From the NCBI GenBank assembly GCA_949825065.1, contig OX463854.1, positions 10,535,762-10,599,761 on the forward strand: DNA of 64,000 nucleotides, written 5' to 3'. The notes under the pieces were generated by a model. The model saw only the letters and a list, made by a program, of their open reading frames with translations. It did no database searches and was not told the DNA's origin. Position numbers and translations under genes: made by a program. Positions 10,150 through 21,009 of the stretch are shown here, piece after piece. The DNA comes from Odontocerum albicorne (lineage: Eukaryota > Arthropoda > Insecta > Trichoptera > Odontoceridae). Each line of letters begins with the position of its first letter. The stretch's first letter is position 1.

Positions 10150-11190
10150 TATGAATTCGATTTGTACGAGTACATACTCGTTTCCACAAATGTTGATGAT
10201 AATATATCAAAGTTGATACTAAAATATATTTATGAACTATCATTTTAGTAGATTTCAAGACTATCCATCCGGCTCGAGAATATATTATATGATATGTTTT
10301 GGTGTAGTTATTGTTACTAATAATAATAATTTATTTAAGATATCTTATCATAATATCATCATCCACAAAAGATGACGATGCATGGAAATTTTATACAGTT
10401 GTGGATTATCATTTTTATAAAATTGTATACTGTTGGAATCATGTGTATGTATGTGTGTTAGTGTAGTTAATGTAATGTATTTTATAAACAAACAGACAGC
10501 TCTCGTTTAATTACATCATCATCATACACAAAAGTTGATAACCATACATCGAAATTGGTGTTAAAATACTATAATAGGCTATCGTTTTAGTAGATTTTGA
10601 TACTTTTCGGTTCGAGTGTAGTTAGTGTAATGTACTTTATAAACAAACAACCTTTCAAGCTATCGTTTAACCACATCATCATCCACAAAAGTTGATGATC
10701 ACACATCGAATTTGCTACTGAAATACTGTTTTGCACAGTAGATTTAGATGCACTTTGGTTCGATTGTATATGTTTTAGTGTAGTTAATGTAATGAATTTT
10801 CTAAATAAATAATCTTACAAGCTATCGTTTCATCACATCATTATCCACCAATGATGTTGACCATCATCAATGTTTTAGTTTAGTTAGCATAATGTACTTT
10901 ATTCGAAAACAATTTATTAAGATATCATTTCATCATATCCATAAAATCCATAAAAGTTGATGATCGTACATCGAAATTAGTGCTCAAATACTGATTTGAA
11001 CTATCATCTAAGTAAATTTTGATTATGCTTGGTTCGAGTATACATGTTTTAATGTAGTTAGTGTAATGCATTTTGTAAACAAACAATCTTTGAATATATT
11101 TATGTACTATAATAATCTTATTAAATTTTGACACTGTTCGATTTGAGTAAAGTTAGTGTATTTTTTGTTTATAAAAACAACTTTTTAAGC
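10150..11190 (+). repeat. Degenerate satellite, ~100-175-bp spacing, about 6 units
   Basis: The same order of motifs recurs: CATCATCCACAAAAGTTGAT, then an 'ACATCGAAATT' segment, then 'TTTTAGTAGATTTTGA', then 'GGTTCGAGTATA', then 'GTGTAGTTAGTGTAATGTA' followed by a 'TTTATAAACAAACAA' segment. The GTAATGTA landmark lies near 10465, 10630, 10790, 10890 and 11065. Spacing is irregular because one unit is shortened. Function is unknown. Confidence 0.75.
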
Positions 11191-11194
11191 AATC

Positions 11195-13550
11195 ATTTAA
11201 GGTACGGTGCGAACGGGTCAATTTGTAACGTCATCTGACAGGTGAGTTCTCTCGTTTGCATCAGATCTCTTCATGTTTATTTTAAAGTATAATTTATAGT
11301 AATTAAGAATTGGCCTGATCTAAGAGTCTCGTGCTTTGTAATAAAATTTGTCCTTCTCCGATTATCGTCGACTTGTTAAATAAATTGTTAAGTAGGAAGA
11401 CCAAACGACTTTGTTAATTGGATTATGGTCATTAATCAATCGTATTTACGTATATAATAATATATCGAAAGAAAAGTAGTAGCAGGCTATTTATTTATAT
11501 TTTTAATGGAAGCAGACTTGATAAAACGCAAAATTCAATTATAATTATAAAAAACCAAATACACATGAACTGCAATCAAATAAACTTAAAAATATATCAC
11601 GTAACAAAAATGTAAATCAACAATAAAATTTAAAATAAACATCAAAACTTGAACACGTAAGCAAAATATGTATACACAAAAAGTAAAAAACTTGTGTTTA
11701 AAAGCATAAAAAATATTTATTTCAAATGATTTTAGTTGTAAACTGCCTTAATTACATCTTAATTAATTAAAAATAAGTGTATTGTAGTAAATAAAAATAA
11801 ATGGGGCATAAATATTTGAGAGGGGACTACGAGTATATGTGTATGTGGTATGTTATATAGAGTTGACACGGTTGTGTTATTGGAGAATAAAAATTTATTA
11901 TGAAGAAAAATACCTGAGAATTAATGCAAAATCCAAAGTCGTGGCTTTTAAAAAGGGTGAAAGGAAAACTAAATGCGATATTTGGTTGAAGTGGAATTCT
12001 GCTATTTGTGATATCGCGACGTCACATAGTGACGAAGAAGGAACTACCCAAAGGGACTCGTTCTCCGGTGGCGACACACCTTATAAACAAGAGAAGTAAT
12101 CATCCATTGGATAGAACTTGATCATACTTAAGTCATTACCACAGAAAACTGGTTCATGTCGAGACTCATGCGTGAATCTATCGTAATTTCCCGACATAAA
12201 ACTTGCAATAAATTTGATAATAGCTATAAATTATCATCTATCTGACAATCTACACTCAGTAAACATATCTCTATCATGACTAGTTAACCCAAGAGACAGA
12301 CACAATAAGTTTATAATCTGATCATAACAACGAGAACGCAATGACATGGCAACACCAAGCACTATTGACAGTTGCCACATATATTTTTAGAGGTCATCAG
12401 TCTCGCGGAAACACTACCTCTATGAAGATGACGCACAATTGACGCGTATAAACTAGTCAAGCATAAAAAAGATTAATACGCGTTTAACACCGTAAGTTTT
12501 CACAATCAAAATGTCACATATTCGCGACAATTTCAAAGACCCAATTGATTTTTATAGTATTCGCGACAATTTCAATTTTATAGTATATATGTTTTCATTT
12601 TACCAAATTTTACCGAAATTGATTTTAAATTTAATATTTTTGGTATATATTATTTTAATTCATCAAACAGAAATTATTGTTACACTAAAACCAGATACAC
12701 ACAAGATTAAAATGATTCATCATTTACGCTAACAATTTAATAACCGGGGAATCATTGAGATCCGTCGCTGCGAAGGTTGTGCTACATTTTACTTTGTGTT
12801 TTCGAAATAGTAGAGAGCACGAATTAATTATCAATCGATGAGATTACGACTCCAACACACTTAACTAAATCTTGCTTGTGTAAGAAAACACTTGAAAAAT
12901 TGCCGTAATACGTTAATACGATTAGTGTCCGTGTCCTTTAATATGTTATTCTATTATAGACAACAGAGTTCTTTGAAGATAATGAAGTTCTTTGAAGTAT
13001 GATATTTACTTATTAATTTATAAGACATTTATTAATTTATATAATAGAAAATAAATCAACAAAAAATATTTCTTAAACTAGTCGACTATCCGGAATCAGA
13101 TTTGTTTCTAAGGTTTCTGAACTGTAATCAAACAGTGCATGAGGATGACATATGAACGAAAAATATTTGTATTTATTCTCAAAACTAAAAAAAAGACCGC
13201 ATTTAACACAACAATACAACCTCAACACATCAACTGAGAACTGAATGTTAAAAGTATAAAATCTTCATTCGCGAATATTTTAAGAAATTATTTTGATTTT
13301 ATGATTGAATATTTACAGCGCACGTCTCATTTTATTTAGGAATGTGAAAATAATGTGACATCTCCTATTTTCCATCTAAATTATTATCGACATTAATGTG
13401 CTATCTGTTTTTATATTTTCGAAATTTGTAATTTTTTTTCCTATGGACGACTTTAGAGCGTTCCGTTAAGATCTGGATGTTTATTATTAAAATGCTTTAA
13501 ATACGAGTATATAAATACATGGTCATACATGGTGGCGCAAAAGTCCTCAT
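11195..13550. other. No gene recognised
   Basis: An 86-codon + frame at 11839-12099 ends in a slightly less A+T-rich stretch ('HSDEEGTTQRDSFSGGDTPY'). It matches no family I know and lacks flanking splice or gene context. The rest is A+T-rich sequence. Confidence 0.4.
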
Positions 13551-13555
13551 GCTAT

Positions 13556-13628
13556 TATTATATTGAAACGTCATTTGTCATTATATTGAAACGTCAATTG
13601 TCATTATTTTAAAACTTCATTTGTCATT
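13556..13628 (+). repeat. ~26-bp tandem repeat, 3 copies
   Basis: ATTATATTGAAACGTCATTT followed by GTC is repeated three times with minor changes. Just upstream, TGGTGGCGCAAAAGT resembles a mariner-type terminal sequence, but no partner end was found. Confidence 0.7.
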
Positions 13629-13744
13629 ATTTAGTTTACAGTTATATATAAATAATTTTACTTTTCACAAAAAAGTGCACAAATTTGAATACATTTTTAT
13701 CTAAATCTTTTAATTCCACGCAAAAATAAAGAACCGAAAAATGC

Positions 13745-13990
13745 AAACATAAATTCAATCATTATTTATTTTCCTTTTGGTCAATATATGAAATACGCAC
13801 ATCCGAAGAAACACGACAACAGTTAGACCAGAGCATTGCTTTTATAACAAACCGGAATAATTCGGCTTGATGATATCCTCGAGATAGGAGGACGAAAAAC
13901 GTGTCGCGGGGATTAATGCAACTAATGGAATAACCGAGTGGTATAGAGAACTGAGCGACACAGTTTCCTATCACGACATGCATCTTACGC
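13745..13990 (-). other. Moderate-GC block with TATA motif, possible solo LTR
   Basis: Read on the minus strand this block starts TGTCGTGATAGGAAACTG, contains TATAAAAG (+ strand 13839-13846) and, further on, AATAAA. This resembles an LTR promoter and polyadenylation layout. I could not find a matching second LTR, a primer-binding site or an unambiguous target duplication, so the call is tentative. Confidence 0.2.
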
Positions 13991-14029
13991 CTCCTTTACA
14001 TTCATACACCTTCTCAGACAACTTTCTTT

Positions 14030-14410
14030 CAAAATATATTACTTCGGTTAGCACGCTTTACACTCACATTTGCATACTATATGAGTTTGTTATTATTATA
14101 TTTCTTCAATCATTCGTTTTACATGCCCAAATTATCTGAGTACTCTCCTTCATCTTACGTAATACACCACTTTTAAGTTAATATTCATCCCATATCACAT
14201 TTTTTCTTCTTAGTACACACAAAATACAGCATTCATTTGGCTTTTTGTCAATATTTTTCTACGTCCTCGTGTCACTCCCATACATCAAAGTTCATACTAG
14301 AATACGGTTGTATCAAGTATACATATTTTAATACTCCATTTACTTTGTTTCTTATCGCTACATACCGTTCGATATCCCTCGTAACTCTTCAATCATCTGA
14401 AAGAAAAAAC
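14030..14410 (-). mobile_element. LINE ORF2 C-terminal fragment, decayed
   Basis: Minus-strand reading gives 'GHVKRMIEE' near 14130-14100 at the position of the family's GHVERMNEE motif. Short matches lie on both sides. Heavily mutated. Confidence 0.55.
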
Positions 14411-14414
14411 TACT

Positions 14415-15535
14415 TAAGTGGCAGATTTTTTAAACTTGTAAACTTTTATTGATCACCCAAATATCTCATTTTATTATAAAATATTCAAATTATAATTGGA
14501 TTAGATCTTTTCATTTCCAATGTGTTTTGATATTTTAAAAACATAGTATATTATCCAAAAAAAATAATTGATTAGAAATATGACGTGTTTTTCTTACCTT
14601 TCCTAACAACCTCATTGACACACAATCCATTAACTGTTCAATTAATTAGTTATGTTCGCTTGTAGTGTCGAAATTGTATGAGGTGCGTTAACATCGTGGT
14701 TAAAAATATTTTGTTAATACAGTGACCTGAATTGTACTCATTGAGAACCTACCTTTATTTAAGTAAAATGTTTTACAATTTCGTGGGAACAAGTCAAAAA
14801 TATGATTAATTTTCAAGGTAGTTAAAAGAAAATCCATTAAAGACAAAGAATATTGACAAATGACTGGGATCAAAACATATAGACAGAATTCGAGTGAAGA
14901 TTACTGTGGTCAAATGTCATGAGATTATTTAAAAGATTTTTTTTGTTTTTTTAGATAACAAGGGCTGGTGTAGGTTATTAAGAAAGTTATAAACATTTAA
15001 AAAAAATACAAAAACAAAAACAAAAACATTGCGATTATTTATTAATAATCTTGTTTAACACTTTCATAAAAACACATTTGGTGGATTTATTGCTTTCACT
15101 CAGTTTTTCCAATAAGCTTTTGTTTCATAATTTTTTTTTTCATAGTTTCTTAACGTGTTATATGGTAAGAGTATATGAAAAATGTATTTGAGAAAAACTA
15201 AGGCAATTAAAATAAAAGATAAATCTAAAAGAACACATGGATTTTGACCAGTTGTGTGTCTCTCATTATTTTATAGAGATACAGCAACTTACGAAGCTTC
15301 ACATTTTTGTTCCTCATAATTTAACAGAGATACATCAACTTATGAACCTTAACAGTTTTAAGCAATACAGGCAAGCATTTCGAAATTTGATACATGATCT
15401 GTTCGGGGAATTTTGGGTAAATAAATAAATAAATATAGGTTTATTGACAGCAACATAGTATGTACCAAATATATTTAAATAACACTTCTTAACACGTAGA
15501 AATGGCAGATAATACATTAAATACAGAAGCTATCA
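14415..15535. other. No gene; ~54-bp degenerate duplication at 15261-15352
   Basis: TAGAGATACAGCAACTTACG and ACAGAGATACATCAACTTAT mark two adjacent related units. The remainder contains short A/AAAAC runs and no recognisable gene. Confidence 0.5.
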
Positions 15536-15537
15536 AA

Positions 15538-15840
15538 AGGTCTGGGCTCATCTAATAACATCCCCTCGGCCAAGATACACCCCACCAATATAGGGCGAAT
15601 TCAGCCACGGGGACACCAGATGTTTTTCAGCCCACGCCCTTGAACACGTAGAACAAGAATATATAAAAAAAAACACAGAAAATAAATAGATGATAAAAAA
15701 ATACGTTCAAGAGAGAAGACATTAAAAGGTCCGGACTCATCTCACAAACATTCCCCCGGCCGAGATACACCCCACCAATGTAGGGCGAGCCCGACCGCAA
15801 GGGCATCGGGGGGCTTCCATCCCACACCCCCGCATATCTA
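15538..15840 (+). repeat. Two tandem copies of a GC-richer ~185-bp repeat
   Basis: Both copies carry GATACACCCCACCAATRTAG followed by GGCGA, then a 'CAGCCCACGCCCTTGAACAC'-like or 'CATCCCACACCCCCGCATAT' end, and an A-rich linker. An inverted third copy lies at 20240-20330. The higher G+C content stands out from the surroundings. I do not recognise the element. Confidence 0.65.
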
Positions 15841-15844
15841 GATT

Positions 15845-16885
15845 AAAGAATAAATAATAAAAAAACAAAAAACGTATGGCAGAAAACCAAATAATAAGTA
15901 AACCCACATATACCACCTCAGGTTAACTGTCAGCAAGAATGAAAAAAGAAAAGCCTCAAAGGAGTCCAAATTTTACAAAATGAAAAATGGGAAATGAAAT
16001 AGTTGAGACAACATTGAAATAGTTAGGCAGTAATACATTGAAATAGTTAAGCAGTTTTAAAAGAATGGATGAGGAGATAACGCACAAACACGTATGCACA
16101 ATCCCCGATTCACCACCAGCAAAAAGAGAGAAAAGAAAGAAAAAAAAAAAAAAAAAAAAAGCAAACAAGTCTAAATGTCTATAGATCAACATCTCACAAC
16201 CCTCGATCCTACGTGATATTGCCAGGTTCAGTGACCACGTCTCTATTGTGGAAGAGAAACGCCTAAGAAAATTGTAGATCGAAAATTGGTGACATTAAAA
16301 ATAGTGCATGAATATTTTTTTTTTATGTGATTTTTTTTAAAACAGCATGAACAATTAACATGCCGAAAAGTTGCCTTAAGGTGGATCTGAGTAAAGCAAC
16401 GGTGATCTTTTAATTCTTGTAATGCTGTACGTATCATCTGACCACAAAGAAGCGACACGCATCCATCATTTCTTCCAAACAAGACCCGGTCCTAATTCTT
16501 TTCATGTAGCCCCATTGTTATGCAAAGCCTTCTTCGATGGAGATGGTCGGGCGTGCACTTTTAATGAATGTTTTACTGACGACAATAAGTTAAATGTATT
16601 CAACATATATTTTACTGAACATACTCCATTTTAATTATTTAAATCAAATGATATTAAGAGGAGGGGCTTCTGTGACAATAAAAAAACTATGTATAATTTA
16701 TCCTTAAATAATTATTGAATAAAAATTAGGTCAAAAGTTCAAGCAGTGGATCTGTAGTGATTTTGAGACCAGCTATGAAATTAACATTAATAAATAAGAT
16801 GAATTTGAAATCGAATCATTCATGCTCAAACACAGATAACGCTCAAGTTTAGAAGGCTGAGACATGATCTTTGGCAGTAAGGGCT
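15845..16885. other. No gene recognised; poly(A) near 16140-16160
   Basis: A small degenerate duplication around 15990-16060 (TTGAAATAGTTAGGCAGTAA type) and a 20-base A run are the only structures. Open frames at 16243-16482 (-) and 16422-16634 (+) overlap each other and show no family motif. Confidence 0.45.
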
Positions 16886-16899
16886 GCCAGCTGGAATGG

Positions 16900-17065
16900 C
16901 AAAGGAAAAAGGTGCATGGCTGCACGGTAACGCAGTGGGCTTCCGTGCTGAAGGTCACCGGTTTGAACCCGAAGTTGTGCTATTCCCCTCGAATGACACA
17001 GGCATTATTCCGCCTAGTATTTGGAGGTATGGCGCTACCTATGATTTCAGTCAAATCTATCATTT
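16900..17065 (+). repeat. tRNA-derived SINE, third family
   Basis: Has an A-box-like GGTAACGCAGTGGG and a canonical B box GGTTTGAACCC at tRNA-like spacing, followed by unrelated sequence and an A-rich end (AAAAAGAAAAAAAAAG). No second copy was found in the window, so the 3' boundary is an estimate. Confidence 0.5.
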
Positions 17066-17439
17066 TAAAAAGAAAAAAAAAGCATGCCGGTGTGCTGCGA
17101 TCGTCTCACTTCGGTGTGACATCGGATCCAGTTAAATTGCGAGGCCGGTGAGTTTGCTGGTGTGCAACGGCTCACTCTCTTAAAAAATATGGGGATCCGA
17201 GACTACGAGGCCAAGCAAGGAGGACGAAGAGAATAGCTGGATGAGCAGGTGAAGAAATTCTGCAGGAACGAAATGCATCTAGGATGAGCACAAATCCATC
17301 CTATAAAGAACTCAAGAGAGGAATATATGGCGATCACTCATGCAGGCTTTGGGAGTCCGACCGTCATAGGACAAGTGGAGAGAGATGAAATTAAATATTA
17401 ATATTTAAAAATTAACTCGCAGTTTAACTAATATTCATG

Positions 17440-17660
17440 TCATCATGCCATTTACCTGTCAGGGTAGGCGGAGAAGACAGTGTTCCAGACATTCCCACCT
17501 CGGACTAAAAAACAGTTTTGGTCTATCATCTCAGTAGATTTTGATTCTCTCCGGTTCAATTATGTATGTTTTATTTCCTCATTAAGTTTGTTTCATATCG
17601 ATACACATCGTTCTATATATCTAGTAACTGCTCCATACTCTCAATTTAACTTAAGAAATA
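17440..17660 (-). mobile_element. LINE 3' end fragment
   Basis: Minus-strand reading ends in 'TVFSAYPDR', the typical terminus of the dominant LINE family. The upstream part is shifted between frames. Confidence 0.5.
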
Positions 17661-17664
17661 TCTT

Positions 17665-18110
17665 CATTTTTAACATTTTTCCTCTAAATAACTCTTTGGT
17701 TTTATATACTTTTATTATAATATAATACGTTCCCAAAACTTAACAATATATAACATACGTTTCATGAATCAATGTAATAACACTATCAACATCTTTCCGG
17801 TCGGCTTGAAGAGAAGCCTTAAGGTTATTTTGTCAAATTTTAGTATTACATATACACAGTGAAAATCTGATAAAAAAATCTATCAAATTTGCTAGTTAGT
17901 TTTTGCAGTAAAAGTATACCAGTAAATGCATATCTGACTGTCATATTTTTAGTCATTGCTTATGACTGTCACGGATTTAAGGAAAAAATGTATTCGCAAA
18001 GACAAGAAAAGCTTTAATGGTAGAAACTGTAAAGTGTGTTTATAATATTTCTTAAAGAAAACTGAATTGTGCATAATATAACATACATGTATACGACCTC
18101 TATAGGTATC
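17665..18110. other. No recognised feature
   Basis: Only short frames with no motif. Confidence 0.5.
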
Positions 18111-18114
18111 AGTT

Positions 18115-18245
18115 TTTTGTTTAAAATATTTCAGTCCGGTTTTCACATAAGACCATTACAGCTTTCTAGTTGGTTGTAACAGATTTTCATATGTCAATAA
18201 ATCTACCAGATTGTACTCCATGTATCAAAAAAGTTATACAATATA
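18115..18245 (+). repeat. SINE body and tail, head missing
   Basis: TTTCAGTCCGGTTTTCACAT, then TTTCTAGTTGGTTG, then ACCAGATTGTACTCC correspond in order to the body and tail of the full copy at 23106-23307. The tRNA-like head is absent. Confidence 0.7.
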
Positions 18246-18249
18246 CACA

Positions 18250-19000
18250 ATAATAACAACAAGAAATTTTAACACGATACTCGGAGTTTGAATAAAAGTA
18301 AATACACTAAATTGTGAAATGATCATAAATTCTTTTCATCTTATTTAACAATATTATTGTTAAATCCTAAATATCCCTTACATTGAGATATCAAATCCAG
18401 TTTCTTTTGAAAACTCCATTTGTAACACCTTAACAAATTTGGTGATCTCCCCTAATTTTATTTCGAATACCCTAAATATGTGTTTTAAATAAAAATTACC
18501 TTAAATAAACGAAGATAATATTTTTCTTTAAATATTTCAATACTTCATTTCATAAAATATATTTTCAGTCTAGAGTAAATTAATCAATTTTTTTTTTCAT
18601 TCATTAATTTGTAAAGTAACCCTTCAGCGTAGCCTTAATAGTGATACGGGCATATTGAAGATTTGTCGAGCATTAAGATTTAGAACGGCTGGAGTAAACT
18701 AATCGTGGTTCATTATCGTATTCGTTTGAAATACTACCCGACACGTGAAGATACAATACTTGCACACGTTTAGGGCGTGTGAGTATTGTTACTAGACAAA
18801 CTTTTTTCGCGGTAGAAAAATACCGAGAAAAGTAAGGTGATATCAAAGAAGAAAATGTAGGAAGTAAGGGAAAAAGAAGAAGTTGTATAAAAAAATGTAT
18901 ATGTTAGTTATGGAGTAGGCGAATTAAGTATACCATGATAGAAGTTTGGCTCTCCGTTTTGTCAATTTATCCCAACAGGGAAATGGCATAGTGGTTATGT
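18250..19000. other. No gene recognised
   Basis: Near 18665 a GATTTAGAACGGCTGGAGTA segment belongs to the dispersed family at 1575 and 5465. An inverted GAGTATTGT / ACAATACTTGCACACG pairing around 18755-18795 is short. Otherwise unremarkable. Confidence 0.4.
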
Positions 19001-19004
19001 GTGT

Positions 19005-19115
19005 AGGAACGAACTTTTTAACAATTTTTTTTTGGGTACTATCGGAAACCGAACCTGAAACCTCTGAGATGAAGTCAAACGTCTTACCAACAAGGCCGCT
19101 GGGACCGTTATTCAT
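19005..19115 (-). repeat. SINE tRNA-like head
   Basis: On the minus strand: AACGGTCCCAGCGGCCTTGT followed by TGGTAAGACG, then a B box resembling GGTTCGGTTTCCGATAGT. This is the tRNA-derived head of the abundant SINE family without its tail. Confidence 0.6.
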
Positions 19116-19534
19116 CTATATTAACTCACCAAGTGGTTACAAAGTTTATAAACTTTTCATAAGAACTGGTTTCGCTTTATTGTGAGCATTTATTTTAATT
19201 TTGTTTCTGAGACCTGATTCAGAATGCACATAAAAGTGGATTTTATGGATAAAGCTAAGGGGAGGGAAGGATGATTTATAAGGGATAATCTAAGAACCAG
19301 AATACATATGGTGTATTATAATAAGAACGCATATCCCAAACTTTCAATAAAAAAGATTTATAAGTTCATTTTTAATATTTCATAAATGTATCAAAGTATT
19401 TAACTTTGTGGAACTATATTCTATAATTCTTAACAAGAAATTACTTTAATATTTCACTTATTACAGCGAGCCGTGTTTTTAACCCATATCCCCAGGCAAA
19501 ACTATCTCTGTTAGTTAAAAGAGCAATTTTTAAG

Positions 19535-19965
19535 TGGTCGGTGGGCCCGGTGTTTCACTCTAAACAAACGGATGCCCCAGGTTCGATTTCCAGCTAATTC
19601 ACTTTAGGACTGGTTTTACTCTCAGGTCATTTAATATACGAATTCCCGTAGCTTATTTGCTACTTATAACCATTTTTATAGCACTTAATACAAAAATAGA
19701 GTAATACAAAAATAGCGTCACGTAAAAAAAATCTCTTCCTAACCAAAGGATCCAGCTGGTAAAACCTGTTAATCGTCTTAAAAATTTGATCTTCTGGCAA
19801 TCGAAACTTTGGGTTCCATCTGTCAAAAATGTGTATTGGCTGAAGTGCAACAGTTTGCACACCATAAACCAATACACGCATAGGCCTCTTTCATCCGCAG
19901 GATACCTTATAATCATACTCGATCACGAGGGATTGCCTGTCGTATCATATGTAATTAGTTAAACT
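19535..19965 (+). repeat. Second composite SINE family, copy 1
   Basis: Starts with a tRNA-like head (GTGGTCGGTGGGCCCGGTGT ... B box CCAGGTTCGATTTCC) and continues with a long body. The body shares GGCTGAAGTGCAACAGTTTG, ATCATACTCGATCACGAGGG and other blocks with 30548-30915. The shared order over about 400 bp shows that the head and body belong to one retroposon. Confidence 0.6.
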
Positions 19966-20239
19966 GGGTCGTTTCTTTTAAGCCACTGTACTACACATAC
20001 ATTCTCGATGAAATACGACACGATTTTTTATAAAATAGATATCATCAAAATCGTTAATATCTTTATGTTCCCGAATATTAGGCGCAAGAAAGCCTATGTC
20101 ATTTTGTAAGTCGCGGGGTTCGAATCGTCCGCATAGAATACTTTCCGCATAGAAGTTCAGGTCGTTACTTCGCAATCAATATTTATTGAGTTTATAACTA
20201 TATTTACTACTTATTTATTATCATTTCATTTTTCCTATT

Positions 20240-20330
20240 ATAATTTACGTATACAAGGGCGTGGACCAGAAACATCTGACGTCCTCATGGTCGAGCTCGC
20301 CCTCCTATTGGTAGGAATTTATTATATATC
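20240..20330 (-). repeat. Inverted third copy of the 15.5-kb GC-rich repeat
   Basis: Minus strand reads ACCAATAGGAGGGCGAGCTC, then CAGATGTTTCTGGTCCACGC and CCTTGTATACGTA. This matches blocks of the first repeat copy at 15538-15660 in the same order. Confidence 0.55.
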
Positions 20331-20396
20331 TGCCTTAAAATAAATGTCTTATTTGTAATTTATTTTTAACAAACACTGTTTATTCCACTTTTTTAT

Positions 20397-20441
20397 GACG
20401 GTATAACCCTACCGGTTTCAAGGCTTTCACCTCATCTTCAG
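20397..20441 (-). ncRNA. Hammerhead-like core in Penelope 3' end
   Basis: On the minus strand the sequence has CTGAAGA, then a GAGG/CCTT helix with a TGAAAG loop, then GAAA, then a short helix ACC(G)GT/ACCGT, and ends at GTC. This is the order of the hammerhead conserved core (CUGANGA, GAAA, NUH). One extra base follows CUGAAGA and one C is bulged in helix III. Helix I does not pair contiguously, so activity is doubtful. Hammerhead motifs have been described in Penelope-like elements. Confidence 0.4.
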
Positions 20442-20493
20442 GGGAGCGCAAACAAGACTAAATGCTGTTCGGACTGGTACCGATATAGACACT

Positions 20494-21003
20494 TCAACGG
20501 TTGGAGGCGGGAGGGGTGAGGGGAAGGCTAGGTATTATTTCGGCCAAGAGCGGGGAGATTTTGGGGAAATAACTATTCAACAGATGCTCTGATCTGTATA
20601 TTGACTTAGAAATTTCTAGGGCCTCCAATCTGTCCAATCTATTTCCGTTGTCGCTAATATGTAAGAATTTGGCATCATTGATAGAAAAAGTATGATTCTC
20701 ACGGTGACAATGATTAGCCATTTCAGAATAAATTAGAGGATTTGTTAAGGCAGATTGGTGTTCACGAAATCTCTTTTCAAAAGATCTTCCTGTCTTTCCT
20801 ATATAGAAATTATCACAGTCAGCACATAAAAGTTTATACACACCGCTGTTGTTAAGTATTCCATTTTTGCCTTTCCCATTAAATAAGAGTTTCCGGAGAT
20901 TGAAGTTAGTGTAAAAAGCTGGCTTTATGTGACTTGGAATATTTTTGGTTATTTCATTTGATATATTTTTTATAAATAGGACTTTGCTCCATGTCTTATT
21001 TCA
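20494..21003 (-). pseudogene. GIY-YIG endonuclease domain of Penelope-like element
   Basis: The open frame gives 'GVYKLLCADC', 'NFYIGKTGR' and 'SFEKRFREHQSAL' in order. This is the GIY-YIG nuclease core (here GVY...YIG) with a CxxC pair and the conserved Arg. Next come an 'HCHRENHTF' stretch and 'RLDRLEALEI', which supplies the conserved glutamate. These features are typical of the nicking endonuclease that Penelope-like elements carry after their reverse transcriptase. The open frame extends upstream ('KTWSKVLFIKNIS', 'HIKPAFYTNFNLRKLL') but has no ATG and no RT motifs. It is therefore the C-terminal remainder of a longer protein, although the nuclease domain itself reads without stops. Confidence 0.85.
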
Positions 21004-21009
21004 TGATAC

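Larger units (their letters stand above)
20345..21005 (-). mobile_element. Penelope-like element, 5'-truncated
   Basis: Contains the C-terminal GIY-YIG endonuclease of a Penelope-like retroelement plus about 150 bases of 3' sequence. The 3' sequence (on the minus strand GAGGTGAAAGCCTTGAAACC ... GGAATAAACAGTGTTTG) is repeated at 32650-32750 and 54142-54312. The reverse-transcriptase domain expected upstream is missing, so the copy is truncated. The 5' boundary is put where the open frame stops matching, near 21005. Confidence 0.85.

Noticed and set aside
13745..13990. Confident LTR call
   Set aside because: TATA and polyadenylation-like words are present, but no partner LTR, primer-binding site or exact target duplication was found; listed only as tentative.
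16900..16985. Functional tRNA gene
   Set aside because: Promoter boxes are good, but cloverleaf stems do not form and no terminator T-run follows at the right distance.
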